Assembly: GCA_028583605.1 (NCBI GenBank)
Contig: CM053332.1
Location: 23,647,823 to 23,711,822, forward strand
Origin: Dastarcus helophoroides
Lineage: Eukaryota; Arthropoda; Insecta; Coleoptera; Bothrideridae
Reading direction: 5' to 3'
DNA length: 64,000 bases
The notes beneath the pieces are model-generated. The model worked only from the letters and a program-made list of their open reading frames with translations, made no database searches and was not told where the DNA came from. Both the position numbers and the translations under genes were made by a program. Below are positions 43,075 to 54,600 of this stretch, one piece after another (the stretch's first letter is position 1; each line of letters begins with the position of its first letter).

Positions 43075-43190
43075 GTGTTTCCGAGTGGTGTTATTTTAGC
43101 GTTTCCGAGTGGTGTTATTTTTGCGTTTCCGAGTGGTGTTATTTTGGCGTTTCCGAGTGGTGTTTTATCGTTTCCCGGCGGTGTTGTTCT
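43075..43190 (+). repeat. 24-bp minisatellite in the IPPK leader
   Basis: About five units of 24 bp (TTCCGAGTGGTGTTATTTTA…) end just before the IPPK ATG. They form part of an upstream open frame (42975-43196, repeated VSEWCYF) whose stop lies a few bases before the ATG. Confidence 0.85.
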
Positions 43191-43204
43191 AGCTGATAGG
43201 AAAC

Positions 43205-46200
43205 ATGTTTCCGATCGTCAGCTACGTAAATTTTGATGTCCCCGATGATTGGGAGTACAGGGGCGAAGGCAATTCCCATTTAGTTTTAACTCTACCGAAG
43301 CAGAAAAAAGTTCTTAGCATAAGGAAGATTTCTAGGCCTCGCTCTCTAATGGGTTTAATAATCAGTTTCCTAGTAGAATTACTTACCTATTATTTTGAGC
43401 GATTCAGTTGTAAGGATCTTAACGAATTAGATTTTTATATGAGAGTAGTGAGGCCACTGCTTGGCGAAAGATACGTATCGAATGCAATTCCTGTATTTAT
43501 ATCTCGTCAGCAAGTACGTGTCTTGGAGAAAAGACTGGAAATCTACCGTCCAGGTAAACTTTGCCCTGTACAACTAACCTTCAGAATGTAATTTTTTTTC
43601 TGTTCCAGATTCTTATTGAGTTATTCATTGTTGACTCATTGGTCAAACCTTACATGTATTTTATTTAACATTTTTTAAAGAATTTAGATATCACGTAGTC
43701 ACATTGAATATTGTCAACTTTCGTGACTAAAAATTTAAATATTTCCAAATTGATTCGCAGAAATGTTAAATAAAATTAATAAACTATATTGACTCATCTT
43801 GAATTACACAAAATATTTTGTGTAATTTGCATTTTAGCTCGATAAACTAAAATAAGTTTGTGTAATGTAATATTTTTGTTTCAGAAATTGTCAACAATTT
43901 TTAATGAAAATTCAAATATTTCAAAACTGGGTTGCAGAAATGTTAAATAAAATTAATAAACTATATTGACTCGTCTTGAATTACATAAAATATTTTGTGT
44001 ATTTTTTATTTTAGCTGTTAAATAAAATTAATAAAATATATTGACTCATCTTGAATTGAAGTACAAATCTTGTCCCCTGAAACCAAGAAAGATTAAAAAA
44101 CACAACAAACTCGGAGCAAAGTTTTGTTTTTTAATCTTTCTTGGTTTCAGGGGACAAGATTTGTATTTCAATTTTGAAAGATAATCAAAGACTAGTCCGT
44201 TCCACCAAAATTATCTTGAATAACACAGAATAATTTTGTGTAATTTTTATTTTAGCTTCGATAAGCTGAAATAAATTCGTTGTGTTCAGTTTTTGATGCT
44301 TTAACGAAATATTACATAATTAATGTTCGCAGGAACTAATAGGATTGATCCCAAGGGCAAGATTCTTGAGGCATACAAGACAGTGTCGGAGACAGCAAAT
44401 TCCTGTGCGGTCCAGCTTGACACAGTGGGACTTCTGTCTACGTCACATACTTATTAAGTATATTGTTAGATTCTCCTAAAAATATTTAAGCTTGGCGGCT
44501 GATCTATTAATAGAACAGAGTTACGCATAAACAGTTTGAAGAGTTTTACATCTAGCTCTCGTACATGCAGTCGATGCGTAAGACCCACGCATCAATGACT
44601 GATTGTTCGATGCTCCTATTTGCTTTAATGCGCCAAATTCAAAAGATAAATAAAGTTTCTAACAATATGGTCTACGAGACTCTGTTTTCTATAGAACTTC
44701 CAAGCTATGGAACGCGTTAACGAAAGGAATTTTCCCCAAAAATTACAATCTATCCTTTGTTTAAGAAGGCGATTCATCGCCATCTATCCTTGTTTCCGCA
44801 TCCTACTCGCAGTGTTTTGAAAGCATACCCTTTGCGAGTGGATTAAACTTTAAAAAAAAAATAATTTCGTTAAAGTATCAAAAACTGAACACAACAAAGA
44901 CATGTGAGGGTAATAGTGGCTTATGTTTTAGATTTTAGAAAGCACAAAATGCTAAAAGCAGGGAGGGCAGTCCTATTCATGGATTTTACCTATTTACCGA
45001 TCGATTACTTTCCTTTTGGTTCCATAAGCGATACTTTTGCCATAGAGATAAAACCTAAGCAGGGTTGGTTGCCCCTAAGTGAGAGATCGCTCCCCAAGTG
45101 TATATACTGTTTGCATCAGTATAAGAAGGTAATGGAATACAGTTCGATTCGGTTTGGGTTGATGTCGAACTGGTAATGTTATTTTTTTAGTGGGGAGATC
45201 ACAAAATAAATAAGATTAGCAGCTACTGCCCAAGGGACTTATTTTCTGGGTATTTATATTATTCTGAGCTATTTGGATGTGTTTCTGGGTTGCTTGGGGG
45301 TTCAATCTAACCAGATAATTGGGTTGTTTACAGAAAAATACCACTTCTGCTGAAGGGAAACTAGTTTCTTAAAGAATTGGTCACAACAACACTTCTAATA
45401 AAAAGAAATCAGTAGCTCTCAAGTTTTAATCGTTAATAAAGTTTAGTAGTTATGAAGTTTTCAAATTGTCCTGGAATTTCTAGTTTTTAAAAAAATTGAA
45501 ATACAAATCTTGTCCCCTGAAACCAACAAAAATTAAAAACACAACAACTCTAACGCGTTTCGATAGCCAAGCTATTATTTTTGATGGAACGGACTGGTCC
45601 TTGGTTATCTTCAAAAATTGAAACACAGAACTTGTCCCCTGAAACCAAGGAGCAACCTTTGTTGTGTTTTTTAATTTTTCTTGGTTTCAGGGGACAAGTT
45701 CTGTGTTTCAATTTTTCAAGCTATTATCTTCAAAAAGATACTGTATTTCAATTTTTGAAGATAACCAAGGACCAGTCCGTTCCACCAAAATTCTGGTTTT
45801 TTTAAATCTAAAATTTTATTCCAAATAAGGTTTTATTTACAATTTTGGGCCTCCAGCTTTGAACACAAATTTTTGATTTTGTTCCTTACATTTTAAACGG
45901 AAAATTTGAAGTGTGGAAATAAAATGAAAATTTGAAGTGTGGAAATAAAATCGAAATTTGAAGTGTGGAAATAAAGTCGAAATTTGAAGTGTGGAAACAA
46001 AGACGAAATTTGAAGTGTGGAAATAAAATCGAAATTTGAAGGGTGGAAATAAAGTCGAAATTTGAAGTGTGGAAATAAAGTCGAAATTTGAAGTGTGGAA
46101 ATAAAATCGAAATTTGAAGTGTGGAAATAAAATCGAAATTTGAAGTGTGGAAATAAAGTCGAAATTTGAAGGGTGGAAATAAAATCGAAATTTGAAGGCA

Positions 46201-49200
46201 AAGCTTGAAAAATCGAATGTGTAACATCTGATATTTCTTTAAGAAAAAAGGGGGGAATAATCAGATATTGAAAAAGTCGAAATTTCAAAAGGTGGTTATT
46301 TCAAGAACATTCTTTGAATAGTTTTTTCGAAATTTGTATTTTTTTTTTCTGAAAATTTGTTGAAATACAAATCTTGTCCCTTGAAATCAAGAAGTATTTG
46401 TATTGTAACGCAATGTAAATAGATGAAATAGGATTTAGAATAGAATTGTAGAATTTAGTAAATAGAAAAAGTTTCTAGAAGGATCTGATAAGGGGAAAGC
46501 GGCCGCGATAACGAAACAAATGGCAGATAAGCGTTCCAGAAATTTCGGCAAACGATAAGCCTTCTCTGCCGAAAAGTTCTAGAAGCCGGGGGCCAAAACT
46601 ATACTCGAGCTTTCCCTCGAGTCAGTCAGTTCGAAGTCAGTGTAGTTAGTGGGTTAGCAATTAGTAAATAATAAGTGAGTTACTGTTCAGTTGAAGTGTG
46701 CCGAGTTAATTTGGTAATAAAGTGGTGTAATTCACACGTAGTAATCTATTCGAACCCGATAAAGCCCGTAACAGTATTTCAATTTTTGGAGATAACCAAG
46801 GACCAGTCCATTCCACCAAAAAAAAAGACATTTTTTTAAAATTTGTTTGAATTTTCGAATTCAATATCAACAAGAAAGAAGTCAATTTTAACGTTAAATT
46901 GGAATTTTAAAAGAAGCAACTTCGAGAAAATCGCAACTTTGAGATTAAAATCAAAATTTGGCCAAACTTGGACAATACCCCAAAGTATCTTGTGTTCTGA
47001 GTTCAATTATTATTGATCACGGTTCAGCTTTTGATGTTATTTGTGTTCAGCTTCTTTGTCTCTGTTATTTTCCCTTGCATCTCTATTTACAGTTTAACTA
47101 ATTGCTTATCCTTCCTCGCACCATTCTCTGCATTTAACACTACGAATGTTGATTATATTAAACTGTTTAAGTTGGCGTCCTTACTAATCCCTCTCATTTT
47201 AGAAATGAAGACTTAATGACTAAAGCCATCGCTGGTCTTATAGAATGTCCTCAGAATAACTTCCGAATTTTTAAAAATGGTCGACTCCACTACAGCGACA
47301 GCAGTGAACGGGAAATATCCCAAAAGATACTCCAGGATCTTTTTTCGAATTACACACAGTCGACCAGCGAGTATTACAATCAGGCAACCTCCCCCCTATC
47401 GGGTTAACTTGTTACATTTTAGCCTACAGTTGGAATTTTGTAATTTAATCACGAAATGTTTACTGTGTAATTTGCAAGATAAAAATGAGAGCTGCAGCGA
47501 ACAGTTGTTCTGTAAATGGGACGATATCATTTTGAACAACGATAAACGATATAACTTGCCGAAGGGTTGCGTTTTAGAGAAAATATTGTCGGCGCAAATG
47601 CTCGATGCCGAAGGGACTGAATATTATAGGAAATTGTTGCAGCTGAATAAAAATCGACGAGAGTATGGTTATGTTAAAGGAGGTGTTGATGAGAATAGAG
47701 GGGTATAAAGGGGCGTGCCCAAAGTGTATCATCATGAAAATATCTGGGAGCGAACCTAATAAACAGTTGGACGATTTGGCATTTTCACCTTATCTTATAT
47801 CTGCCGTCGCCAAGGATTGTTCTTTGATGATTACGCTGAAGAGGATAACAAGAGAGGAAAGGTATAATTTACTCCATGTGGCGTCACTTAAACCGTTGAT
47901 TGAATATACAGGGTGTTACAAAAGTCCGGGCCGCTACTTCAGGAGCATATTCTACACATTAAAATATGAAAAATGTTGAAATACATTTTTTTCTTTAAAT
48001 TGCCTCCTAACGGAGATATGGCCATTTAAAGATGGCGCCCCTAAAGTGGTTTTTTTTACTACAAAAAGTTAACGGTTAGTAGCAAGGTCATGAAATTGGG
48101 CAAGCAGTTAAAGAATTGGATTAGGCATATTCTCATGTAACATATTTTTTAAATAAGCAGTAGCGTGGTGTGTAGGGGGTTGCCCGCGATTATTTTTTGC
48201 CGTAACTTTTTTGTATTGCAATATTTCGACACAAAAGTGCCATAATCGTAAAAAGCAACATTTTTATACAAAAAAGGTACTCTTTCTCAAAGTCGCTAAA
48301 AGTAACCGTTTCTGAGAAAAAAGCGTTTAAACAAAATTGTTGCATTTATTAGAATTCGTTTTGCAAATTTCTAATTTATCCACTACTAACTGCATTGATA
48401 TAAAAATAGTACAAAATTAAGAAAAAAAAAATCAAAGCAAGTGTTCGAAATTACTGCCCCCTGCAGCAATACATTGCTCGGCTCGTCTTCTAAGGGAACT
48501 CTTTACTCTTTCGCAAATGTCTGGTGTATTGTGAATCTGGTTGAACCCATTTTCAATTCGTTCACGAAGATCATTGATATTGTCAACTGGTGTGGAGTAG
48601 ACGATCTGCTTTAGATGTCCCCATAAGTGGAAATCGAGTGGGTTGAGGTCAGGAGACCTAGCTGGCCATGGTATCGGACCTCCTCGACCTATTATCCATC
48701 GTTGATGATAGTTGTTATTCAAAAATTCCCTAGCAACTGCACTAAAATGGGCAGGTGCCCCATCGTGCATTATCCACATTCGCTGTCTTGTTATGAGTGG
48801 AACATTTTCAAGCAACACGGGTAACTCTGTTTGCAAAAAATGTTTATATGATGCTCCTGTTAACCTATGAGGTAAAAAAAACGGTCCAATTATAGAGTCC
48901 CCTATTATTCCTCCCCAAATGTTAAGTGAAAAATGTTGCTGATGTCTCGACTGAATAACTGCATTGGGATTTTCAACTTGCCACTGATGCATGTTGTGAA
49001 AGTTAAGTATCCCGTTTCTGGTAAAACCCGCTTCGTCCGTAAATAATATGAGCGATGGAAAGTTCTCATTTTCAGCGATCTTATGCAATAGCCAGTTGCA
49101 AAATTCTATTCTTAGAGGATAATCAGCAGCAAGTAACCCTTGCACTCTTTGAAAATGATAGGGGTAAAATTGGTAAAATTTCAAAATTCGCCAGATAGTT

Positions 49201-50817
49201 ACGTGATTTACTCCTTCGGCTAAAGCAAGTTGTCTAGTGCTGACACATGGATCTTCTTCAACTCGCTGAAGCACACGCTCCTCTAAATTAGCAACTTCTG
49301 CGTTTGGCCTTCCAACACGTTCGCCTTTGAAAACAAAATTTCCTGTTTCACATAAACGAGCATGAATTTTCTGGAACAATTTTTCTCCTGGTAGGTGTCT
49401 ATTAGGAAAACGTTCAGCATAAAGCCGTCTTACTTCAGCACGATTACAATTTGCAAGCCCGTACATTAAATGCATATCGGCCATTTCTTGATTTGAATAG
49501 TCCATTTTATCAAAATAATGAAAAGTTAAAAAACTACTACACTTACTATTGACAACAAAAACTGCTAAAGTTTACAGCTTACGACCAAATTTTATCAGTG
49601 ACACAACGTCAATCTCTGGCAGATATTGTCAAGTACAATTGTTTTCTTTACGATCAGTTTGCATGACCAACTTATTTTTTCTTATACAAATTAGTTAGAA
49701 TTTCGAAGACGGGATAGGATTATTTAAACGCCTTTTTCTCGGAAACGGTTACTTTTAGCGACTTTGAGAAAGAGTACCTTTTTTGTATAAAAAATGTTGC
49801 TTTTTACGATTATGGCACCTTTGTATCGAAATATTGCGATACAAAAAAGTTACGGCAAAAAATAATCGCGGGCAACTCCCTACACACCACGCTACTGCTT
49901 ATTTAAAAAATATGTTACATGAGAATATGCCTAATCCAATTCTTTAACTGCTTGCCCAATTTCATGACTTTGCTACTAACCGTTAACTTTTTGTAGTAAA
50001 GAAACCACTTTAGGGGCGCCATCTTTAAATGGTCATATCTCCGTTAGGAGGCAATTTAAAGAAACAAATGTATTTCAACATTTTTCATATTTTAATGTGT
50101 AGAATATGCTCCTGAAGTAGCGGCCCGGACTTTTGTAACACCCTGTATATGTATACAATCAACGCTTAAACTGAGTAGAAGTAGTTTTGGTTGCCTAAGT
50201 TTAAATGTAACTCTCTGAAGATGATAGTTTGGCTGTCAAAACGCCTTAGAGCAACTTTTGTTGTTTTTTTTTAAATTTTTCTTGATTTCGAGGGATAATA
50301 TTTGTATTTCAATTTTTAAATGATGCTGATTTTTGATAATGGAAGAGATTTTAGTAATTGAAGAGCAGAATTGATAAATCGACTAAGTGCTAATAACATG
50401 TTTTTTTGTGTTTTTATGAAAGTTTAGTCTATTTGTCACATTGTAGATACTCTCCCCAATGGACTAAGTGTTAAACAAATTTCTTTTTTGTATCGGATTT
50501 AACTTCAAAATGGCACCATATGCATATGTTCTAAAAAGTAAAATTATCCCCAAATTATAATTTTTTTAGGCAACTTATCGATTCTGTTCGTTAATTAATT
50601 AATTAAATTATTAATTAATTATGGTTTTATTTGTATTATTTAGAAATGAATGGTTTTTAGGAGTTATCTGCCAATGAAGCATTTGATAGATACCAAATAT
50701 GGGACGTTTATAATTAACATTGGAATTTTCGATTTGTACCCCAAACCGTTATCAACAATCAGAAAACATGGAAAGAGGAATAAAGACATCTTACATGAAT
50801 ATAAGAAGTTGACCTAA
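43205..50817 (+). CDS. IPPK: Inositol-pentakisphosphate 2-kinase (5 exons, two +1 shifts)
   Basis: Converts InsP5 to phytate (InsP6). Exons: 43205-43553, 44932-45128, 45191-45249, 47203-47861, 50661-50817; all junctions are phase-matched. Family landmarks in order: YRGEGNSHLVL (nucleotide-binding N-lobe), LLGERYV, AIEIKPKQGW and CIYCLHQYKK, YCPRDLFSG, NNFRIFKNGRL, LPKGCVLEKILSAQMLD, AKDCSLMITL, and the C-terminal KYGTFIINIGIFDLYPKP. Two frame breaks occur in exon 4, each explained by one extra base in a homopolymer: a C run at about 47391-47396 and a G run at about 47698-47701. Either side reads cleanly. The large last intron holds the whole Tc1/mariner element; introns 1 and 3 hold foldbacks, LINE and LTR pieces. 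AATAAA at 50884. Confidence 0.92.
43655..44050. repeat. Dispersed repeat copies (AAATTTAAATATTTCCAAA… family) in IPPK intron 1
   Basis: Two related blocks (about 43660-43790 and 43880-44050) carry AAATGTTAAATAAAATTAAT and CTATATTGACTC. They match the right part of 61858-62095. Confidence 0.7.
44053..44214. mobile_element. Foldback-family copy (IPPK intron 1)
   Basis: Left arm CAAATCTTGTCCCCTGAAAC, right arm CAGGGGACAAGATTTGTATT … CTAGTCCGTTCCACCAAAA. It separates two halves of the flanking dispersed repeat. Confidence 0.85.
44328..44860 (+). mobile_element. Second LINE 3'-end fragment, interrupted by an insertion
   Basis: Same family as 38580-39085, from GCAGGAACTAATAGGATTGA to …CTTTGCGAGTGGATT. 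Between about 44431 and 44668 it carries ~240 bp of unrelated sequence. GTCTACG occurs at both edges and may be a 7-bp duplication, but nine extra bases on the left leave this unsettled. Confidence 0.75.
45490..45790. mobile_element. Foldback-family copies in tandem (IPPK intron 3)
   Basis: A half copy (45493-45570) abuts a near-full copy (about 45585-45790, GATGGAACGGACTGGTCCTT … ACCAGTCCGTTCCACCAAAA). Confidence 0.85.
45895..46200. repeat. 26-bp minisatellite (IPPK intron 3)
   Basis: About eleven copies of a 26-bp unit (GAAATTTGAAGTGTGGAAAT…), the source of two overlapping spurious frames on the minus strand. Confidence 0.9.
46366..46822. mobile_element. Foldback-family copy split by a solo LTR
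   Basis: The left part (TGAAATACAAATCTTGTCCC…) and right part (TTTCAATTTTTGGAGATAAC…CCAGTCCATTCCACCAAAA) of one foldback copy flank the LTR at 46404-46773. Confidence 0.85.
46404..46773 (+). mobile_element. Solo LTR (Ty3/gypsy-like), copy 1
   Basis: 370 bp starting TGTAACGCAATG and ending CGTAACA, with 4-bp target duplications GTAT on both sides (46400-46403, 46774-46777). Body shared with 51331-51613 and 57533-57893 (AAGGGGAAAGCGGCCGCGA). The 4-bp duplication and TG…CA ends fit an LTR retrotransposon reduced by LTR-LTR recombination. Confidence 0.88.
47909..50145 (-). mobile_element. Tc1/mariner element with ~420-bp terminal inverted repeats
   Basis: 2237 bp, CAGGGTGTTACAAAAGTCCG … and complement, flanked by TA on both sides. 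The inverted repeats run about 47909-48331 and 49725-50145 and are nearly identical (for example GGTTACTTTTAGCGACTTTG near each inner end). It lies in the last intron of IPPK, oriented against the gene, and encloses an intact transposase gene. Confidence 0.95.
48432..49505 (-). CDS. Tc1/mariner-superfamily transposase (intact)
   Basis: 357-residue uninterrupted frame. The N-terminal part (MDYSNQEMADMHLMYGLANC …) resembles the DUF4817-type helix-turn-helix seen in many insect transposases; a second HTH follows near STRQLALAEGVNHVTIWRIL. The catalytic acidic triad is visible: LFTDEAGF, MHDGAPAHF and RSPDLNPLDFHLW, with 37 residues between the second and third aspartates (a DD37D spacing by my count). 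The frame starts about 120 bp inside the right terminal repeat's inner edge. No stops or shifts, so it could be functional. Confidence 0.93.
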   Translation of the reverse strand: MDYSNQEMADMHLMYGLANCNRAEVRRLYAERFPNRHLPGEKLFQKIHARLCETGNFVFKGERVGRPNAEVANLEERVLQRVEEDPCVSTRQLALAEGVNHVTIWRILKFYQFYPYHFQRVQGLLAADYPLRIEFCNWLLHKIAENENFPSLILFTDEAGFTRNGILNFHNMHQWQVENPNAVIQSRHQQHFSLNIWGGIIGDSIIGPFFLPHRLTGASYKHFLQTELPVLLENVPLITRQRMWIMHDGAPAHFSAVAREFLNNNYHQRWIIGRGGPIPWPARSPDLNPLDFHLWGHLKQIVYSTPVDNINDLRERIENGFNQIHNTPDICERVKSSLRRRAEQCIAAGGSNFEHLL

Positions 50818-50918
50818 TTGCCTTGTAATTTATTCTTTGTTATTCAAATGGAAATATTTTTACTGTTAGAATTTCATGATTGTAATAAATTGTTGAGGTA
50901 TTATGGATACCACGTTTT

Positions 50919-51022
50919 ATTGATCCCACATTCTATTGATCCCACATTCTATTGAACCCACATTCTATTGATCCCACATTCTGCTGATCCCACATTCTAT
51001 TGATCCCACATTCTATTGATCC
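50919..51022. repeat. 16-bp minisatellite (ATTGATCCCACATTCT), resumes at 56188
   Basis: Six to seven units in phase up to the hAT-like insertion, and the next unit continues at 56188. Removing the insertion and one 8-bp copy restores the repeat phase. Confidence 0.9.
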
Positions 51023-51330
51023 CAGTGGCGGCTCGTAGCCAAATCTAATGGGGGTGCTGCGACAACGTTTTTTGTTTGATCCAAAATGTCGATTTCTTCA
51101 AAATTTTAACTTTTTAAAAGTTCGACATTTTCAAAATGTAACTTCGAAAATTTTAGATTTCTCAGAAAACTTGATAATGAAAATTTTCGAATAATGTTGC
51201 GTTTTTGATAAGACCACACTTCGGTTGTATTCCAAAATTTTGATTTCTAATTTCAACTTTATTTTTAAGTATTGACTTTTCCGAAAATCTGTGTATACTC
51301 TTTTAAAAATATCTCCATTTTCGAAAATAT

Positions 51331-51613
51331 TGTAACGCAATGTAAATAGATGAAATATGATTTAGATTAGAATTGTAGAATTTAGTAAATTAAAAAAAGT
51401 TTCTAGAAGGTTCTGATAAGGGGAAAGCGGCCGCGATAACGAAACAAACGGCAGATAAGCATTCCAGAAATTTCGGCATTCGATAAGCCTTATCTGCCGA
51501 AAATTCTGGAAGCCGGCGGCCAAAACTATAAAAAGGCGGTCAGCTTTCCCTCGAGTCAGTCAGTTAGAGTCAATGTAATTAGTGAGTTAGTAGAAGTCAA
51601 TGATAAGTGAGTT
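51331..51613 (+). mobile_element. Truncated LTR (copy 3 of the TGTAACG family)
   Basis: Starts TGTAACGCAATG like the solo LTRs, follows them for about 280 bp to GTGAGTTAATTG, then passes straight into the ORF1-like frame. The last ~90 bp of the LTR are missing and no closing CGTAACA is found after the retrotransposon. Confidence 0.85.
51527..51534 (+). promoter_or_regulatory. TATA box in the truncated LTR
   Basis: TATAAAAA followed by GGCGGTCAGC, the same place as TATATAA in the solo LTR at 57711. About 70 bp downstream lies the ATG of the frame at 51600. Confidence 0.65.
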
Positions 51614-54600
51614 AATTGTCAACGGTCTAACAGTAAATACAAACGACAATGCAATTTTAATTACAGAAATGGAAAATCTCTTTAAAGAAAAACTAGAAAT
51701 ACAAACCAAAGTTGAAGAAGCTTACAAAATTGGTAGAAATATATATCTTGTGAAACTGCAAAATGAACAAGAAAAGAAGCAGATTATGAAAAACAAATCA
51801 AAACTTAGAAAAATTAATGAAAAAATTTTCACAAATGAAGACTTGACGCATAAAGAAAGGGAGAAGCAGAGACAACTAAAAAATAAAACAGAAGAGGAGA
51901 AACGCATGGGTAAGCATATCAAAATGGGATATAACAAGATAATAGTTGATGGAGAAACTTGGAAATGGAACAAAATCGAGGAAAAATTAGAAAATACAAA
52001 TTCAAAAAACTGAGCAATAAATCTAAAGAGATAAATAGTATGATGACGAACAAGGCAATGAAAATGGATACGGAAAACACATAAAAACACAACAATAGAA
52101 AAAATAAATAAAAAGGAAATAACAGGAAAAGAAATTTGGAAAGTGGGAACATGGAATGTTAGAGGACTAAGGGGAAAAGAGGAGGAACTAATAGAAGAAT
52201 TTGAAAGGACAGGGATCCAAATATTAACAATAACAGAAACGAAGAAGAAGGGGCAAGGGGAACTAGTGCTAAAAAATGGGCATCTTTTAATATACAGTGG
52301 AGTAGAACAAAATAAATATGCTGCGGCAGGGGTTGGGTGCATAATAGAGAAAGGATTAGTAGATAATATACTAAATTGGGAAGGCATTTCGGAAAGAATA
52401 CTAAAAATAGAATTTGATGATATTTATGGGGAACGAATATGCATAATAATAGTGTACGGACCAAAAGAAGATGATTTAGCGAGTAATAAAGATCAATTCT
52501 GGGAGGCACTAACATTGGCCACGGAGACAGGTAAAGGTAAAATTATCGTAATGAGAGATTTTAACAGTAGGGTGGGTAAAAGAGAGAATAGAAATGTGAT
52601 TGGAAACTGTGGGGAAACAAAAATAAACAACAATGGATTAAGAATGATAGAATATTGCATATTGAACGATCTCATAATAACAAATACGTTTTATGAACAC
52701 CAGGATATACATAAATTTACAAGAATAGCGGAAAACAGAAGAGAAAGATCCATAATTGACTACGTACTTGTGCAAAGAAATAATAGGAAATCGATCACGG
52801 ATGTAAGAGTCAAAAGAAGTGCGGAAATATTTAGTGATCATTACCTGATTGTAGCAAAAATTAGGAAAAAGAAGAAGTGTAGGAGTGACAACGAACGACC
52901 CGAAACTGCACCAGTAAAAAAAAGAAAATATTAAAACATACAGATTAAGAGAAAAAGATATAGCAAACAATTATCACCAAATTATTGAGGGAAAAATAAG
53001 TGATATAGAAAAAGAGATTGAACAAAAAGATATTGAAGACATATGGCAAATATTTAAGGAGGTAATAATAGAAGCAGCTAAACAAGCATGTGGCACGATT
53101 ACAACTAACGCCAATAAAAAGTTAACTGCCTGGTGGAGCGATGAAATCAAAAAAGAAGTTAAATTAAAGAAACAAGCGTGGAAAGAGTACTTAAATAATA
53201 ACACCGCACAAAAATACTCTTTGTATAAGGAGAAAAGAACCAAAGTAAAAAAAAATGGTTTTGGAAGCTAAACAGAAGGCATGGGAATGTTTTGGGAAAA
53301 AAATGGAGGAGACAAATAAAGGAGATCGCAAACTATTTTATAAAGCAGTGAAGACAATAAGAAAAGGAAAAGAAAATAACGACTATAACAAGCAAAGAAG
53401 GCGCGTTGCTAAAAGATGAGAATTTAATTATGAACAGATGGAAAGAATACTTTTACGAACTATTAAATCCACTGGAAACAGAGATACATGAAGGCAAAGA
53501 AGTAACAACAAATGACATAATAGCAGATGAAGAAAATGAAGTACTTACGATAGAGGAAGTTGAAGAAGCAATCAAGGCAACAAAATGTGGAAAAGCACCC
53601 GGGCATGATGGAATAACACCAGAAATGATTAAACACATGGGGAAGGAAGGTGTAAAACTATTGTACAACATTTGTAATAAGTCATGGATAAAAGGAAAAA
53701 TACCTAAAGATTGGGGAATAGCTGTTATTATGCCCATATATAAAAAGGGAGATAGAAAACAATGCCAAAATTATCGAGGTATAACTTTATTGAGCACGGT
53801 AGCAAAGATATATGAAAAGGGTGTTAGCAAACAGGCTCCGTTTAGTCATAGAAACGCAATTAAGTGTATCCCAAAGTGGATTTAGAAGAGGCCATAGTAT
53901 ACAGGACCATATATTCACGATAAAACAACTTACGGATAAAATATTAAGACAACGGAGAGAGGCATATCTCGCGTTCATTGATCTTGAAAAGGCTTTTGAC
54001 AGAGCACCCAGAAAAGAAATATGGATAAGTTTGGAACAACGAGGAGTCAGCCGATAATTAATTGCTGGAATAAAAAGCATATATGAGGGAAATGCAAATT
54101 ACGTCAGAACGCGAAATATGCACTCTTCCACTTTCTACACAAGCGATGGTTTACGACAGGGAGGAGTACTTAGCTCATTACTATTCATTATCCTGATAGA
54201 TGACATAATCAAACAAACATGTACTAAAACAGCAGGCCTACAAGTAGGATACTACAATCTACAAAAAGTTTGTATAAAAGAATGTGCATTTGCAGATGAT
54301 ATAGTAATAATGGCCAATTCACCCGAAGACCTACAAACTAACTTAGAAATATGGAAAGATGCTCTAGAATCTAAACAAATGAAAATAAATGTCAATAAAA
54401 CAAAAGTAATGGCGATAACAGAAGATGAAAATAAAAAAATAAATATACGATTGGAAAATAAGGATATACAGCAGGTCAAGGAATTTAAATATTTAGGAGT
54501 AATAATAGATAATAAAGGAAATCAGGATAAGGACATCAATGAACGCATAGAGAAAGCACTTAAAGCATATTACAGTATGTGTGCAACCATAGTCAAGAAG

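Noticed and set aside
47880..50160. Transposon thought to interrupt an IPPK exon.
   Set aside because: A donor at 47861/47862 and an acceptor at 50660 restore the reading frame, so the element is intronic.
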